Assembly (NCBI GenBank): GCA_018064785.1
Contig: JAGHUO010000032.1
Coordinates: 1 to 39,446, forward strand
From: Candidatus Treponema equi
GTDB lineage: Bacteria > Spirochaetota > Spirochaetia > Treponematales > Treponemataceae
DNA length: 39,446 nucleotides
Direction: 5' to 3'
The notes beneath the pieces are model-generated. The model ran no database searches. It was not told where the DNA came from and saw only the letters and a program-made list of their open reading frames with translations. The stretch's first letter is position 1. Each line of letters opens with the position of its first letter. The position numbers and the translations under genes are program-made. Positions 8,014 through 16,683 of this stretch are shown here, piece after piece.

Positions 8014-11000
8014 GTGATTATAGTTGGTATCATTATCTCTGTTATATTGTCTGCTGTTGTGTCAGTCGTGATTCGCCAGATGGATAAGAATGAAAACCAG
8101 ATGGAGAAAGTCAAAAACTATGCCGACAAGCGCAAGAAGGAATTTGACGAATACTTTGAAGGACAGAGGGATTCTCAGAATTTCATCATCAATGAACTCA
8201 AGACAAAAGAAATAGAAACAGAAGCTGCTATCCGTAGAATGGACCAGCAGATCGAAGAATGTAAAAAAACAACCGAAAGCTTTGAAAATCCAGTTCAGGC
8301 AGTGGAAAACATCCACAACAAGATCAACGCATATGACAATGTCCTCAAGAACCTTATGGACATGACTGCCGCCGTAGAACAGAATCTTGCCTCCGTAAAA
8401 AACGAAACAATCCTTATTGATAAAGTAAACCAGAGACTCAACAAGCAGCAGAAGGCCGCTGAAATTCTTGAAAGCAAGGTTGCTGATCTTGTAAAGCAGT
8501 TCTCTTCAAAAAATGCGGAACAGCTCAAGACCATCGGCGAAGATCTTCTCAAAGCCTTTGAGGAACGTGCTTCGGAAGTTGAGAATTCTACAGAACTTGC
8601 AAAGAAACAGAATGAAGCCATCATGAAGAAAATCGAAGATGACATCCGCAATGCTTATTCTGCCGCCATCGAAAATGCAAAGAAACTTGAGGATGAATCC
8701 TTCAGTCAGCTTCGTGATGAATCACAGAAGAGAATCAGTGACTGTCTTAATGAAATCAATGCCCAGGCAAAGCAGATCAATGCGGTCATCGATGCACGAA
8801 TCAAGGAAACACAGTCAGCCCTTAACGATAAATCAAAAACTCTTTCTGAATCTTTCAAGGTATACAGCACAGATATTGAGAAGAAGTTCAAGGAAAGAAC
8901 GGAATCAATGCAGCAGATGCTTGATGCCAGAAGCAACACTCTTCATGACAGCTGGCAGAAGAAACTTGTATCTCTCGAAGATGACCTTAAGGAACGCTCC
9001 GAGAACTTTGATTCCATGCTTGATGGTGCCACAAATACAATTAAGACAAACATCGAACAGAGAATTGCATCCATTGAAGGTGATGTGGCTGAAAGGACTG
9101 GAAACATTGAAAGCAACCTTACAGCAAAAGTTGATGAACTTTCAAACCGTGTAGAGGAAACTATATCGAACCTTTCTGACAAGGTTGAGGAAGCAACATC
9201 TTCTATGGTCCAGCAGGTTGAAAACGCCACGTCAGGACTTTCCAACGACATCTACGAGAAGATCAACGATGTCCGCAGCGAACTTGACAACAGCACATAT
9301 GAAATGCGCGAAACCATTACCAGCCGCATAAATGAATTCAGAGATAACCTTGAGAATTCCACATCTGGCATCGAAGAAAGAATCGACAGCCGCATAGATC
9401 AGCTTAATGCAAAGATCGATGACGGTCTTTCTGGACTTGAAGGCGACTATACTCAGCGTGCAGACAGCCTTGAACAGAATCTTGGCCAGAGATTTGCCCA
9501 GCTTGAATCTGACTTTACTGAAAAGACTGACAACTTCGACAGGATATTCACAGAACGTTCCGCAGCCTTTGAGGAAAAAACTACAGCCTTTGAGTCGGCA
9601 GTCCGTGAAGAAGTTGAAAAGATCAACACTGTCATTGATTCCAACGCAAATGGCTTTGCCGAGAAAATGGACAGCCGTATCGCAGAACTTAATGATGCTC
9701 TTGCAGAAAAGACACAGAGCCTTGATATGCTTTTCCATGACAGGACAAAGTCTCTTGAAAATGATTTCAATACAAAGTCCGATGAGCTTTCAAGAAGTCT
9801 GGAAAGCAAATATGCAGACATGGTAGGTTCCATCGACAGCCGTCTCAAGGATATTACAAAGGGTTACGAAGACAGGATGCAGGAAATGGACCAGAAGCTT
9901 GCAGATACTTCTTCAAGCGTAATCCAGCTCTTTGAAGACAAGAACCGTGAGCTTGAGACAGCCTATGACGTCAAGTCAAAGAATCTTCGCGAGACTTTGG
10001 ATACAAGCACAGACAATGCTGAATCTGAAATGAAGGAAAAGTCACAGAAGCTTATTTCTCTTTTCAATGAAAAGGCAGCCGCCCTTGATGCAAAGCTCAA
10101 ACAGAAGATTGCTTCCGTAGATGAGGATATCGACAAGAACTTTGATGAACTTGCCGACAAACTTAAACAGCGTACAACAGCAGCGAACACTAACCTTGAT
10201 ACTTCAATCGCAAAGATTGAGACAGAAATCAAGCAGAGGACTACAGCCCTCAATACAAACTTCACAGACAAGGCAGACAATGTGGATGCTTTGATACGCA
10301 AGAAGCTTGAAGACCTTAACAACCGTGCTCTTTCCATTTCTTCCGACATCAAGACAAGAACTGACAGCCTTGAGGATGATGTAAGAAAGAAGCTTAATGA
10401 TCTTACAGAAGATGTCCGTGAACAGACTGCACAGGCTGTTGATAAGTATAGGGAAACAACTTCTTCTTATACTCAGGATATCGAGGAACGCACTGATCTT
10501 CTTAGAAAGGAACTTGCAGAAAGAACTGAAAAACTTGAACGCCAGCTTCGTGACCGCACTGGAGAAATCGAAGGCAAACTTGAAGAGCTGGTCAACAATG
10601 TTGAAAACCAGACTCACGGTGCCATCGAACAGTACAAGATCACAACCTCAGATTACACATCGAGAATTGAAAACCAGACAAGGACACTCCAAGAAGAACT
10701 TGAAACAAAGAGCCGTGTTCTTGAAGAACTCATACAGGCCAATGCAGCTGCCCTTGAAAACAAGACAAAGGAACTTGAAGAAGAGATTGGTGCAAAGGCG
10801 GAAGAAATCCGTGATGAAGCCAACAGCATGCTCAAGTCTGTAAGGGAAGGACTTGCTGAAGAAGCCGATGCCGCAAGAAGAGATGCCGCAAATGAAATCG
10901 ACAGCGTGAAGGGACAGTTCTCCGAAGCTGCCGACAAGCTTGTCACAGAAATGCGTGATACTATTTCCGATGTACAGAGAAGGGTATCTGATGCAGTGGA

Positions 11001-13638
11001 CAATGCAAGAAGCGCCTTTGATTCCATTTCCGTTGATACAAGAGCCAACGCAGAAAAACTTGAACAGCTGCAGGCTTCCGTGGATAGACAGTCGGAAGAC
11101 CTTAAGGAACGCTATGACGGAATGTTCAACAGCATCCTTGAAAAAGCTGAAAGGGAAGAATCTGAAGCCTACGAAAAGTTCAGTGCACTCAGTTCCTCTA
11201 ACCTTGATAAATACAAGAAGGATGTCCAGGACCGCGTGGACCAGATGCACACCGATGTAAAGAATACATTGGGAACTCTTGATGAGCAGGCAAAGACCTA
11301 CAATGAGAATATCAGTGTTGTCATTGCTGAAATCCAGAATAAATTCCAGGAAATCCAGTCTAGTGCCGCTGAAGTTTCATCGCGCATAGAAAATGAGACG
11401 GCAGACCATTCTGCAAAACTTGACCAGTTCTCTTCAGAATTGAATGGAAAACTTGCTGAGATGAATGCAACTCTCCTTGGTGCTTCCCGTGATATTGCCG
11501 CTGAATGTGATGCAAGACAGACAAAGTACCTTGCGGAACTGGACAATACTCTTGATGAATACAAGAAGGAAATGGAATACCGTTTCAAGAAGCTCAATAC
11601 AGCCGGTGCAGATGTAGACAAACTTGAAGCATCCCTTAGAAAGCTGATGGAGCAGAGTCAGAAAAAGGTTGCCGGCGAATTTGAAAAGTTTACTGAAGCG
11701 GCAATCAGGAACCAGGATGACTTTGAGAAGAACCTCAACGGCAGATTTGAGAAGGTAAAGGAAGAACTTGATACAGTACAGACATCCCTTGATGAGATAA
11801 AGAGGGAATCTGCCGCAAGACTTAGCAGCAAGGTCAAGGTTTTTGAAGATACTTTCATCCAGGAACTTACAAAGCGTGAAGAAGATGTTTCAAACCAGCT
11901 TGCTACATGGAAGAACAAGTTTGATTCTCAGTTTGAGAGTTTCACTGGTGAGTATGAAGACCGCAGAACAACTCTTGAAAGACAGTATGAGGAGACTCTG
12001 AGCCAGCGTATCCTTGATCTCCAGAAGAAGACCCAGGATCAGGAAAAGAAGTTCCAGGCTGCTCTTCTTGCAGGACAGACAACGATCCAGGAACAAATCA
12101 ATTCTGTTAACCAGAGGATCCATGACTTTATTGAACAGTATCGTGCTGAAATAAAGAAGGCTATCGAAAGCGTTGATGGCGAGCTTAAGGTTGAGTCCGA
12201 CGAGTATAAGGCACGCATGAACGAGAACCTTGAACGTACTGAACGTGAGCTTAACTCTAGAATCACGGAACTCAAGGACATTCTTGTTTCAAAGCAGGAT
12301 ACACAGTCTGCAACCATTGATGCTGCAGTCCAGGAATTTGCGGAATGGAAAACCCGTCTCAAGGGACAGTACGACGATTACTATCAGCAGATTGATGACC
12401 AGTTGAAGGTCCTTGCGGATACAAACCAGCAGAAGATTGATGAACTGCAGACAGATTTCTCTGCTGCTGCAAAACGTGCAGGTGATATCCTCAGTGGATT
12501 TGATGCCAACAGCAAGAAGCGTCTTGAAGAATTCGACACCATGTACAATGAGATGATGTCCAGCGTAAAGAGCTATACTGAAGAACAGACAAAGAACGCT
12601 GAGCTTAAGATCAAGGATCTTAAAAAAGCATTCTCTGAAAAAGCCGATGAATACAAGTCTGCATATCAGGGAGCTACAGACAGACTCAACGATGAGACAA
12701 ACAATCTTCAGATGAAGGTTGATGAAATCAAGAAGAGCATCGCAAACTTCGTCGCAGAGTCAGGAGCTTTTGAACAGGCAGACATACTTAAGCGTCAGCT
12801 TGCTGATGACATCGATGACCTTGGTAAGAAAATCGCCTCTGTAAAGAATTTTGACGGCAAACTTAATGAACTTGGCACACAGATCAGACAGCTTGAACGT
12901 CTTGGTGATGATGTAAACCAGAAGCTTAATGCCTACAGTGCTGATAAATCCCGCATTGACAGCATTGAACATAAGTTTGATACGCTTCTCAAACTTTCAA
13001 ATGGAATTGATTCGAAACTGCTTGAAGTACAGAAGATCAATGACGACTTCATGAACATCCAGTCAAGCATCCGCAAGTATAGCGATTCAATGTCTGGTAT
13101 GGAAACAAAGTTTGACCGCATTGAAAAGAAGAGCCAGACCGTTGACCGTGTTGCGGAAGCAGTGGACCATTCTTTTGAGAACATCGCAGAACTTGAAAAA
13201 CGTCTTGATGAATACAGCGGAAGGTTTGAAGATATTCCTGAGCAGATGGAAAAGATCAAGAAGAACATGGATGAGATCCTTAAGAACGGCGCACAGATCA
13301 ATGAGGCTGTTGAAAAGGTTGAGACTCTCCAGGGAATTCTTGAGGAAGTTGACAAGCAGATCGATGAGATTGAAAATTCCAAGAAGGGATTCAATGCGAC
13401 TGAAGAAAGAGTCAGAAAACTTTATGAAGACAGTGAAAAGCAGCTTGATCTTCTTCATTCCATCGCAAAGAGTGCAAGCAAGAAAAAGACCGCTACTGGA
13501 AACAGCATTTCTCCTCAGATCAGAAGCAATGTTGTTTCACTTAAGAAACAGGGCTGGTCGAACGAAGAAATCGCAAGAAGCCTGAAGATAGAGGAAAACA
13601 TGGTTTCCCTTATCCTTGAGCTTGGAACTGACGAGTAA
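8014..13638 (+). CDS. Giant membrane-anchored coiled-coil protein (SpiroCoCo type), 1874 aa
   Basis: Residues 2-22 (IIVGIIISVILSAVVSVVIR) form one membrane helix; positive charges just after it predict that the remaining ~1850 residues are cytoplasmic. The body is almost continuous charged helix: 60 exact 11-residue repeats (residues 248-907), then more mixed coiled coil. The last ~45 residues form a compact helix-turn-helix-like unit (SLKKQGWSNEEIARSLKIEE). I recall the name SpiroCoCo for such spirochaete coiled-coil proteins; that match is from memory. The role is unknown, and a cytoskeletal or membrane-tethering filament is a reasonable guess. The start is GTG at 8014 with GGGTGGG about 7 nt upstream. 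An intrinsic terminator follows immediately. Confidence 0.85.
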   Translation: MIIVGIIISVILSAVVSVVIRQMDKNENQMEKVKNYADKRKKEFDEYFEGQRDSQNFIINELKTKEIETEAAIRRMDQQIEECKKTTESFENPVQAVENIHNKINAYDNVLKNLMDMTAAVEQNLASVKNETILIDKVNQRLNKQQKAAEILESKVADLVKQFSSKNAEQLKTIGEDLLKAFEERASEVENSTELAKKQNEAIMKKIEDDIRNAYSAAIENAKKLEDESFSQLRDESQKRISDCLNEINAQAKQINAVIDARIKETQSALNDKSKTLSESFKVYSTDIEKKFKERTESMQQMLDARSNTLHDSWQKKLVSLEDDLKERSENFDSMLDGATNTIKTNIEQRIASIEGDVAERTGNIESNLTAKVDELSNRVEETISNLSDKVEEATSSMVQQVENATSGLSNDIYEKINDVRSELDNSTYEMRETITSRINEFRDNLENSTSGIEERIDSRIDQLNAKIDDGLSGLEGDYTQRADSLEQNLGQRFAQLESDFTEKTDNFDRIFTERSAAFEEKTTAFESAVREEVEKINTVIDSNANGFAEKMDSRIAELNDALAEKTQSLDMLFHDRTKSLENDFNTKSDELSRSLESKYADMVGSIDSRLKDITKGYEDRMQEMDQKLADTSSSVIQLFEDKNRELETAYDVKSKNLRETLDTSTDNAESEMKEKSQKLISLFNEKAAALDAKLKQKIASVDEDIDKNFDELADKLKQRTTAANTNLDTSIAKIETEIKQRTTALNTNFTDKADNVDALIRKKLEDLNNRALSISSDIKTRTDSLEDDVRKKLNDLTEDVREQTAQAVDKYRETTSSYTQDIEERTDLLRKELAERTEKLERQLRDRTGEIEGKLEELVNNVENQTHGAIEQYKITTSDYTSRIENQTRTLQEELETKSRVLEELIQANAAALENKTKELEEEIGAKAEEIRDEANSMLKSVREGLAEEADAARRDAANEIDSVKGQFSEAADKLVTEMRDTISDVQRRVSDAVDNARSAFDSISVDTRANAEKLEQLQASVDRQSEDLKERYDGMFNSILEKAEREESEAYEKFSALSSSNLDKYKKDVQDRVDQMHTDVKNTLGTLDEQAKTYNENISVVIAEIQNKFQEIQSSAAEVSSRIENETADHSAKLDQFSSELNGKLAEMNATLLGASRDIAAECDARQTKYLAELDNTLDEYKKEMEYRFKKLNTAGADVDKLEASLRKLMEQSQKKVAGEFEKFTEAAIRNQDDFEKNLNGRFEKVKEELDTVQTSLDEIKRESAARLSSKVKVFEDTFIQELTKREEDVSNQLATWKNKFDSQFESFTGEYEDRRTTLERQYEETLSQRILDLQKKTQDQEKKFQAALLAGQTTIQEQINSVNQRIHDFIEQYRAEIKKAIESVDGELKVESDEYKARMNENLERTERELNSRITELKDILVSKQDTQSATIDAAVQEFAEWKTRLKGQYDDYYQQIDDQLKVLADTNQQKIDELQTDFSAAAKRAGDILSGFDANSKKRLEEFDTMYNEMMSSVKSYTEEQTKNAELKIKDLKKAFSEKADEYKSAYQGATDRLNDETNNLQMKVDEIKKSIANFVAESGAFEQADILKRQLADDIDDLGKKIASVKNFDGKLNELGTQIRQLERLGDDVNQKLNAYSADKSRIDSIEHKFDTLLKLSNGIDSKLLEVQKINDDFMNIQSSIRKYSDSMSGMETKFDRIEKKSQTVDRVAEAVDHSFENIAELEKRLDEYSGRFEDIPEQMEKIKKNMDEILKNGAQINEAVEKVETLQGILEEVDKQIDEIENSKKGFNATEERVRKLYEDSEKQLDLLHSIAKSASKKKTATGNSISPQIRSNVVSLKKQGWSNEEIARSLKIEENMVSLILELGTDE
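8755..10734 (+). repeat. 60 tandem 11-residue (33-bp) hendecad repeats in the coiled-coil gene
   Basis: Splitting the translation from INAQAKQINAV to ETKSRVLEELI into elevens gives 60 units with no insertion or deletion; 60 x 33 = 1980 bases fits the coordinates exactly. Examples are VAERTGNIESN, LTAKVDELSNR, VEETISNLSDK and IDSRIDQLNAK. Hydrophobic residues recur at positions 1, 4 and 8 early on and drift to 4, 8 and 11 late. The repeat is conserved as a pattern, not as DNA sequence. Confidence 0.85.
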
Positions 13639-13644
13639 ATAATG

Positions 13645-13674
13645 AAGACCTGTGTTTTACACAGGTCTTTTTTT
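13645..13674 (+). terminator. Intrinsic terminator after the coiled-coil gene
   Basis: An 11-bp stem (AAGACCTGTGT / ACACAGGTCTT) with a TTT loop is followed by a run of T's up to 13674. It starts 6 nt after the stop codon. It overlaps the last bases of the convergent ispDF gene, so it separates the two converging transcripts. On the minus strand the hairpin is not followed by a good T-run. Confidence 0.88.
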
Positions 13675-14851
13675 ATTGTCTTTCAAGAAGACAGACACAA
13701 TAGGCTTTTATGGCATTTCCGGCGCCTACGGAATCCTGTTTTTCGTTGGTCTTTGCCTTGACGAAAACACGACTGGTTTCTGTTTCAAGTACAGAAGCTA
13801 TGGATTCGATTATCTTTTCACGCCATGGAAGGACTTTAGGTTTTTCAGTCTCAACTACGCAGTCAAGGTTGTTCAGCTTCCATCCTGCTTTAAGGACATC
13901 ATCCCATATTTTTTTCAAAAGCATCTTTGAATCTGCGTTTTTCCACTGCGGTTCATCAGGAGGAAAATAGGATCCTATGTCACCAAGTCCGCCTGCGCCA
14001 AGAAGGGCATCTGCTATGGCATGGAGAAGAACATCTCCATCCGAGTGTCCGTCCTCACCTTTGTCACAAGGGATCTCGATTCCGCCAAGATAAAATTTTC
14101 TGCCTTCAACAAGTCTATGGAGGTCTGTTCCGATTCCTATTCGTGTCATTGTGTTGTTTTCCGGTATGTCCTGTACGAATGTTATTTTCTTATTTGCTTT
14201 GTTGCCTTCTACGACAAAAACTTTTTTTCCGTCTGTAAATTCAGGAAAATTGTCCCAGATTTCTGTGTCATCTGTGTATTCAAATTTCTTTTCGGCCGCT
14301 TTTGCATGGCAGGCAAGCAAAGGTTCAAGAAGGAAACCTTGTGGTGTCTGGACTGCAACAAGATCTTTCCTTACAAGATGACGCTTTATTGTTCCGTCTG
14401 AATCGATTTCTTTCTGTGTGTCTACAGGTGCTATGGCAGGGACGGCAGCTCCATATTGTTCCACGGCATCAATGACATTTTCAATGATTTCCTTTGAGAC
14501 GAAAGGGCGGGCTGCATCATGTATCAGTACGATTGAATCTTTTTCAGGAATTGCTTTGATGGCATTGAATACAGAAGACTGTCTGGTTGCTCCGCCTTCA
14601 ACAAAGAGGAGATTTTTATCTTTTAGAAGTCTTTCTGTTTCCGGATCAGCAAAAAGGGCTTTCTGCGCATCTTTCTCACCGTTTTCAGGTATCGCTATGA
14701 CGACAGTTTTAAAATCTGCTGTTTCCAAAAAAATGCGGGCGGCACAAGAAAGAACTGTACCGCCACCCATTTTAAGATATTCTTTTTTTGTGCCAAGGCC
14801 CATCCTGGTGGATGAGCCCGCAGCTGCAAGAACAAGTGCAAGTGATTTCAA
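13673..14851 (-). CDS. ispDF: Bifunctional IspD-IspF of the MEP isoprenoid pathway
   Basis: Two enzymes in one chain of 392 aa. Residues 1-~230 are IspD (MEP cytidylyltransferase): LAAAGSSTRMG nucleotide loop, GGATRQSSV, LIHDAARPFV, VQTPQGF and TDDTEI. Residues ~235-392 are IspF (MEcPP synthase): GTDLHRL, whose Asp and His bind metal, DGHSDGDVLLHAIADALLGA, and DIGSYFPP. IspE would be elsewhere. The start is a TTG at 14851, just one codon (TTC) after the carD stop and in the same frame; GAGGA inside the last carD codons lies 7 nt upstream and fits as ribosome-binding site. Translation is therefore probably coupled to carD. Fused IspDF is known in several bacterial groups. Confidence 0.93.
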   Translation of the reverse strand: MKSLALVLAAAGSSTRMGLGTKKEYLKMGGGTVLSCAARIFLETADFKTVVIAIPENGEKDAQKALFADPETERLLKDKNLLFVEGGATRQSSVFNAIKAIPEKDSIVLIHDAARPFVSKEIIENVIDAVEQYGAAVPAIAPVDTQKEIDSDGTIKRHLVRKDLVAVQTPQGFLLEPLLACHAKAAEKKFEYTDDTEIWDNFPEFTDGKKVFVVEGNKANKKITFVQDIPENNTMTRIGIGTDLHRLVEGRKFYLGGIEIPCDKGEDGHSDGDVLLHAIADALLGAGGLGDIGSYFPPDEPQWKNADSKMLLKKIWDDVLKAGWKLNNLDCVVETEKPKVLPWREKIIESIASVLETETSRVFVKAKTNEKQDSVGAGNAIKAYCVCLLERQ

Positions 14852-14854
14852 GAA

Positions 14855-15463
14855 TTAATCCTCGTCATCATCGTCATTGTCTTTAGATGATGATGTATCT
14901 TCTTCAAATTCATCCTCATCTTCTTCGTCTTCTGTATATGTCTGCTTCTTTTCGATCTTGAGACCAAGTGGTTCAAGCTTAGCATGGAGCATTACTTCAA
15001 CTTCCTTTGCGGAAATTCCGTATGCTTCTGCTATTTCATTTTCAAGAAGTGTCTTTGCATTCTCGTAGAGCTTGCGTTCAAGAATAGGAAGTTCCTTTAC
15101 CTTTGAACGGTGGTAAAGACAGCGTACGATTGCTGCGATATCACCGATTGTTCCCTTCTTGAGAAGGTCAAGGTTCTGCTGGTAACGAAGCTTCCAGTCT
15201 GACGTTGGTGGCTCGTAATCGTCGCTGATGGACTCAAGGGCTCTTTTGGCTTCTGCTTTAGAGACAATTGCTCGGATTCCAAGTACTTTGGCGTTGTCTA
15301 CAGGAACAATGACATTCATGTCAGAAACTTCAATGTAGATCTTGTAGTGGTATACCATTTCGCCTTTGAATTCACGCTTGAATACATCGACGATTTTACC
15401 GACTCCCTGGCTTGGGTAAACGATTGTCTGGTTTACTGTAAATTCTGTCTTAGGTTTTGCCAT
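14855..15463 (-). CDS. carD: CarD/CdnL-family RNA polymerase-binding regulator
   Basis: CarD-family proteins bind the RNA polymerase beta subunit and stabilise open promoter complexes. The N-terminal RNAP-interaction domain starts with FTVNQTIVYPSQGVGKIVDV and continues YHYKIYIEVSDMNVIVPVDNA. A helical DNA-interaction domain follows, with WKLRYQQNLDLLKKG, RCLYHRSKVKELPILERKLYE and LLENEIAEAYG. The last ~30 residues are an acidic tail (DEEDEDEFEED...DDDDED). Length is 202 aa, longer than typical CarD because of the tail. It is transcribed from a near-consensus promoter directly in front of the ATG and is followed by ispDF. Confidence 0.93.
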   Translation of the reverse strand: MAKPKTEFTVNQTIVYPSQGVGKIVDVFKREFKGEMVYHYKIYIEVSDMNVIVPVDNAKVLGIRAIVSKAEAKRALESISDDYEPPTSDWKLRYQQNLDLLKKGTIGDIAAIVRCLYHRSKVKELPILERKLYENAKTLLENEIAEAYGISAKEVEVMLHAKLEPLGLKIEKKQTYTEDEEDEDEFEEDTSSSKDNDDDDED

Positions 15464-15471
15464 AGTTTCCT

Positions 15472-15500
15472 ATTATATCACAAATTTATTAAAGTATCAA
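15472..15500 (-). promoter_or_regulatory. Near-consensus promoter of carD-ispDF, predicted (near-)leaderless
   Basis: On the minus strand TTGATA (15500-15495), a 17-bp spacer and TATAAT (15477-15472) are followed by only eight bases (AGGAAACT) before the ATG. The predicted start of transcription is 0-2 nt before the start codon. The AGGA looks like a Shine-Dalgarno but would be mostly upstream of the transcript if this promoter is used. Confidence 0.75.
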
Positions 15501-15548
15501 ATTCAGCATTCTGAATTGTTTTTTGGATGCGAGTCCGTAAAAAACAAT
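15501..15548. repeat. Two adjoining inverted repeats between the GH5 gene and the carD promoter
   Basis: ATTGTTTTTT (15515-15524) pairs with AAAAAACAAT (15539-15548), with a small inner GGA/TCC stem. Next to it ATTCAG-CATT-CTGAAT (15501-15516) forms a second hairpin. They start at the GH5 stop codon and end at the carD -35 box. They may end GH5 transcription, but neither has a classic GC stem plus T-run for the minus strand, so an operator or boundary role is also possible. Confidence 0.45.
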
Positions 15549-16630
15549 TACTGCTGGATATTTGAGGCCTTTATGATGGTATCCTTGATGTCGTTGTCGT
15601 ACCACTGGTTTGTCTTTCTGTTGAAAAAGCCAAAGGATTCCGCAGGATTTTCCTCGTTGTTTTCGATTCCGTTGTCCCAGAGAACAGATACGATTCCGCG
15701 TTTTGCAGATTCCTTGATGTAGTAATCAAACCAGATAAGGCGTTCCTTTTTGTTGTTTTTGTTTGTGGCACCATATTCACCGATGATGACCGGATATCCC
15801 TTGTTGATGAAGTTTTTCTTGAGCATGTCAAAGTGGTCGTCAAGGTCCTTCTTTGTCTGCATGGAGAAGTCTGTATAGCCACCTTCACCGCAGTTCATGG
15901 CAAAATTGTATGGTGTGTACATGTGCACTGAAAGGGCGATTTTTCCCTGGTTGCCTTGAATGTCTGCCGGGAATGCGAATTCCTTGCTCAAGGCCGCATA
16001 AGGAGAAGCTACATAAGCCGGAACCATGATCAGGCGGTCTTTGTTTACCCCCGATGCTGCACGTATGGTATCTACAGCAGCCTGGTTGAGCACCTTTATG
16101 ACTTCCATTGCTTCCTGGCATTTTTCGCAGGTGCCTTCGTAGTTCCATTCGTGTTCATGGCCGCGAAGACGAGGTTCATTGAGGGTTTCAAAAATGACGG
16201 ATCTGTATTCATCATCTGCAAAGACTTCTGAAACCTGCTTCCATACTTCAGTAACGTATTTGATGGATTTTTCCTTTGCGAAGTTGTTTGGGTAGTATCC
16301 CTGGAATGCATATACCATGTTCTGGTTGATGTAGTTGTCGTGATGGATGTTGAGGATTACATACATGTCGCATTCCATGCACCAGTCGACGATAGTCTTT
16401 ACACGGTTCATCCATTCAGAGTTGATTACATAGTCTGCGTTTATATGTGGTGTCCAGCTTACCGGAAGTCTGATGGTTTTGATTCCGCTTTTGGCAAGAC
16501 CTTCTATCATTTCCTTTGTTGTTGTAGGCTGTCCCCAGCTTGTCTCTGTATCTGCCGGCTGATTTTCAAAGCTGTCTGCATTATGGGCATCCAATGTGTT
16601 GCCAAGGTTCCATCCTGTACCAAGATTCAT
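15548..16630 (-). CDS. GH5-family glycoside hydrolase (endoglucanase-like) without signal peptide
   Basis: The protein has 360 aa and the family 5 (clan A) barrel motifs: GWNLGNTLDA at the start, IKTIRLPVSW, VILNIHHDNY, FETLNEPR with the acid/base Glu152, SVHMYTPYNF, and VIIGEYGATN with the nucleophile Glu285. FETLNEP resembles the GH5_4 group (endo-beta-glucanase or xyloglucanase), but the substrate is not certain. The start is the ATG at 16630, with GAGGAAA 5 nt upstream. No signal peptide or in-frame upstream extension with a Met is visible, so the enzyme appears cytoplasmic. A small CEKC motif sits in a loop around residues 168-171. It lies 53 bp after the FN3/TPR gene and may be co-transcribed with it. 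Confidence 0.88.
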   Translation of the reverse strand: MNLGTGWNLGNTLDAHNADSFENQPADTETSWGQPTTTKEMIEGLAKSGIKTIRLPVSWTPHINADYVINSEWMNRVKTIVDWCMECDMYVILNIHHDNYINQNMVYAFQGYYPNNFAKEKSIKYVTEVWKQVSEVFADDEYRSVIFETLNEPRLRGHEHEWNYEGTCEKCQEAMEVIKVLNQAAVDTIRAASGVNKDRLIMVPAYVASPYAALSKEFAFPADIQGNQGKIALSVHMYTPYNFAMNCGEGGYTDFSMQTKKDLDDHFDMLKKNFINKGYPVIIGEYGATNKNNKKERLIWFDYYIKESAKRGIVSVLWDNGIENNEENPAESFGFFNRKTNQWYDNDIKDTIIKASNIQQ

Positions 16631-16683
16631 ATGTTTCCTCGTAGTATGTTTTGTGAGTTTATTGAAATTTTATGATTTATTGA

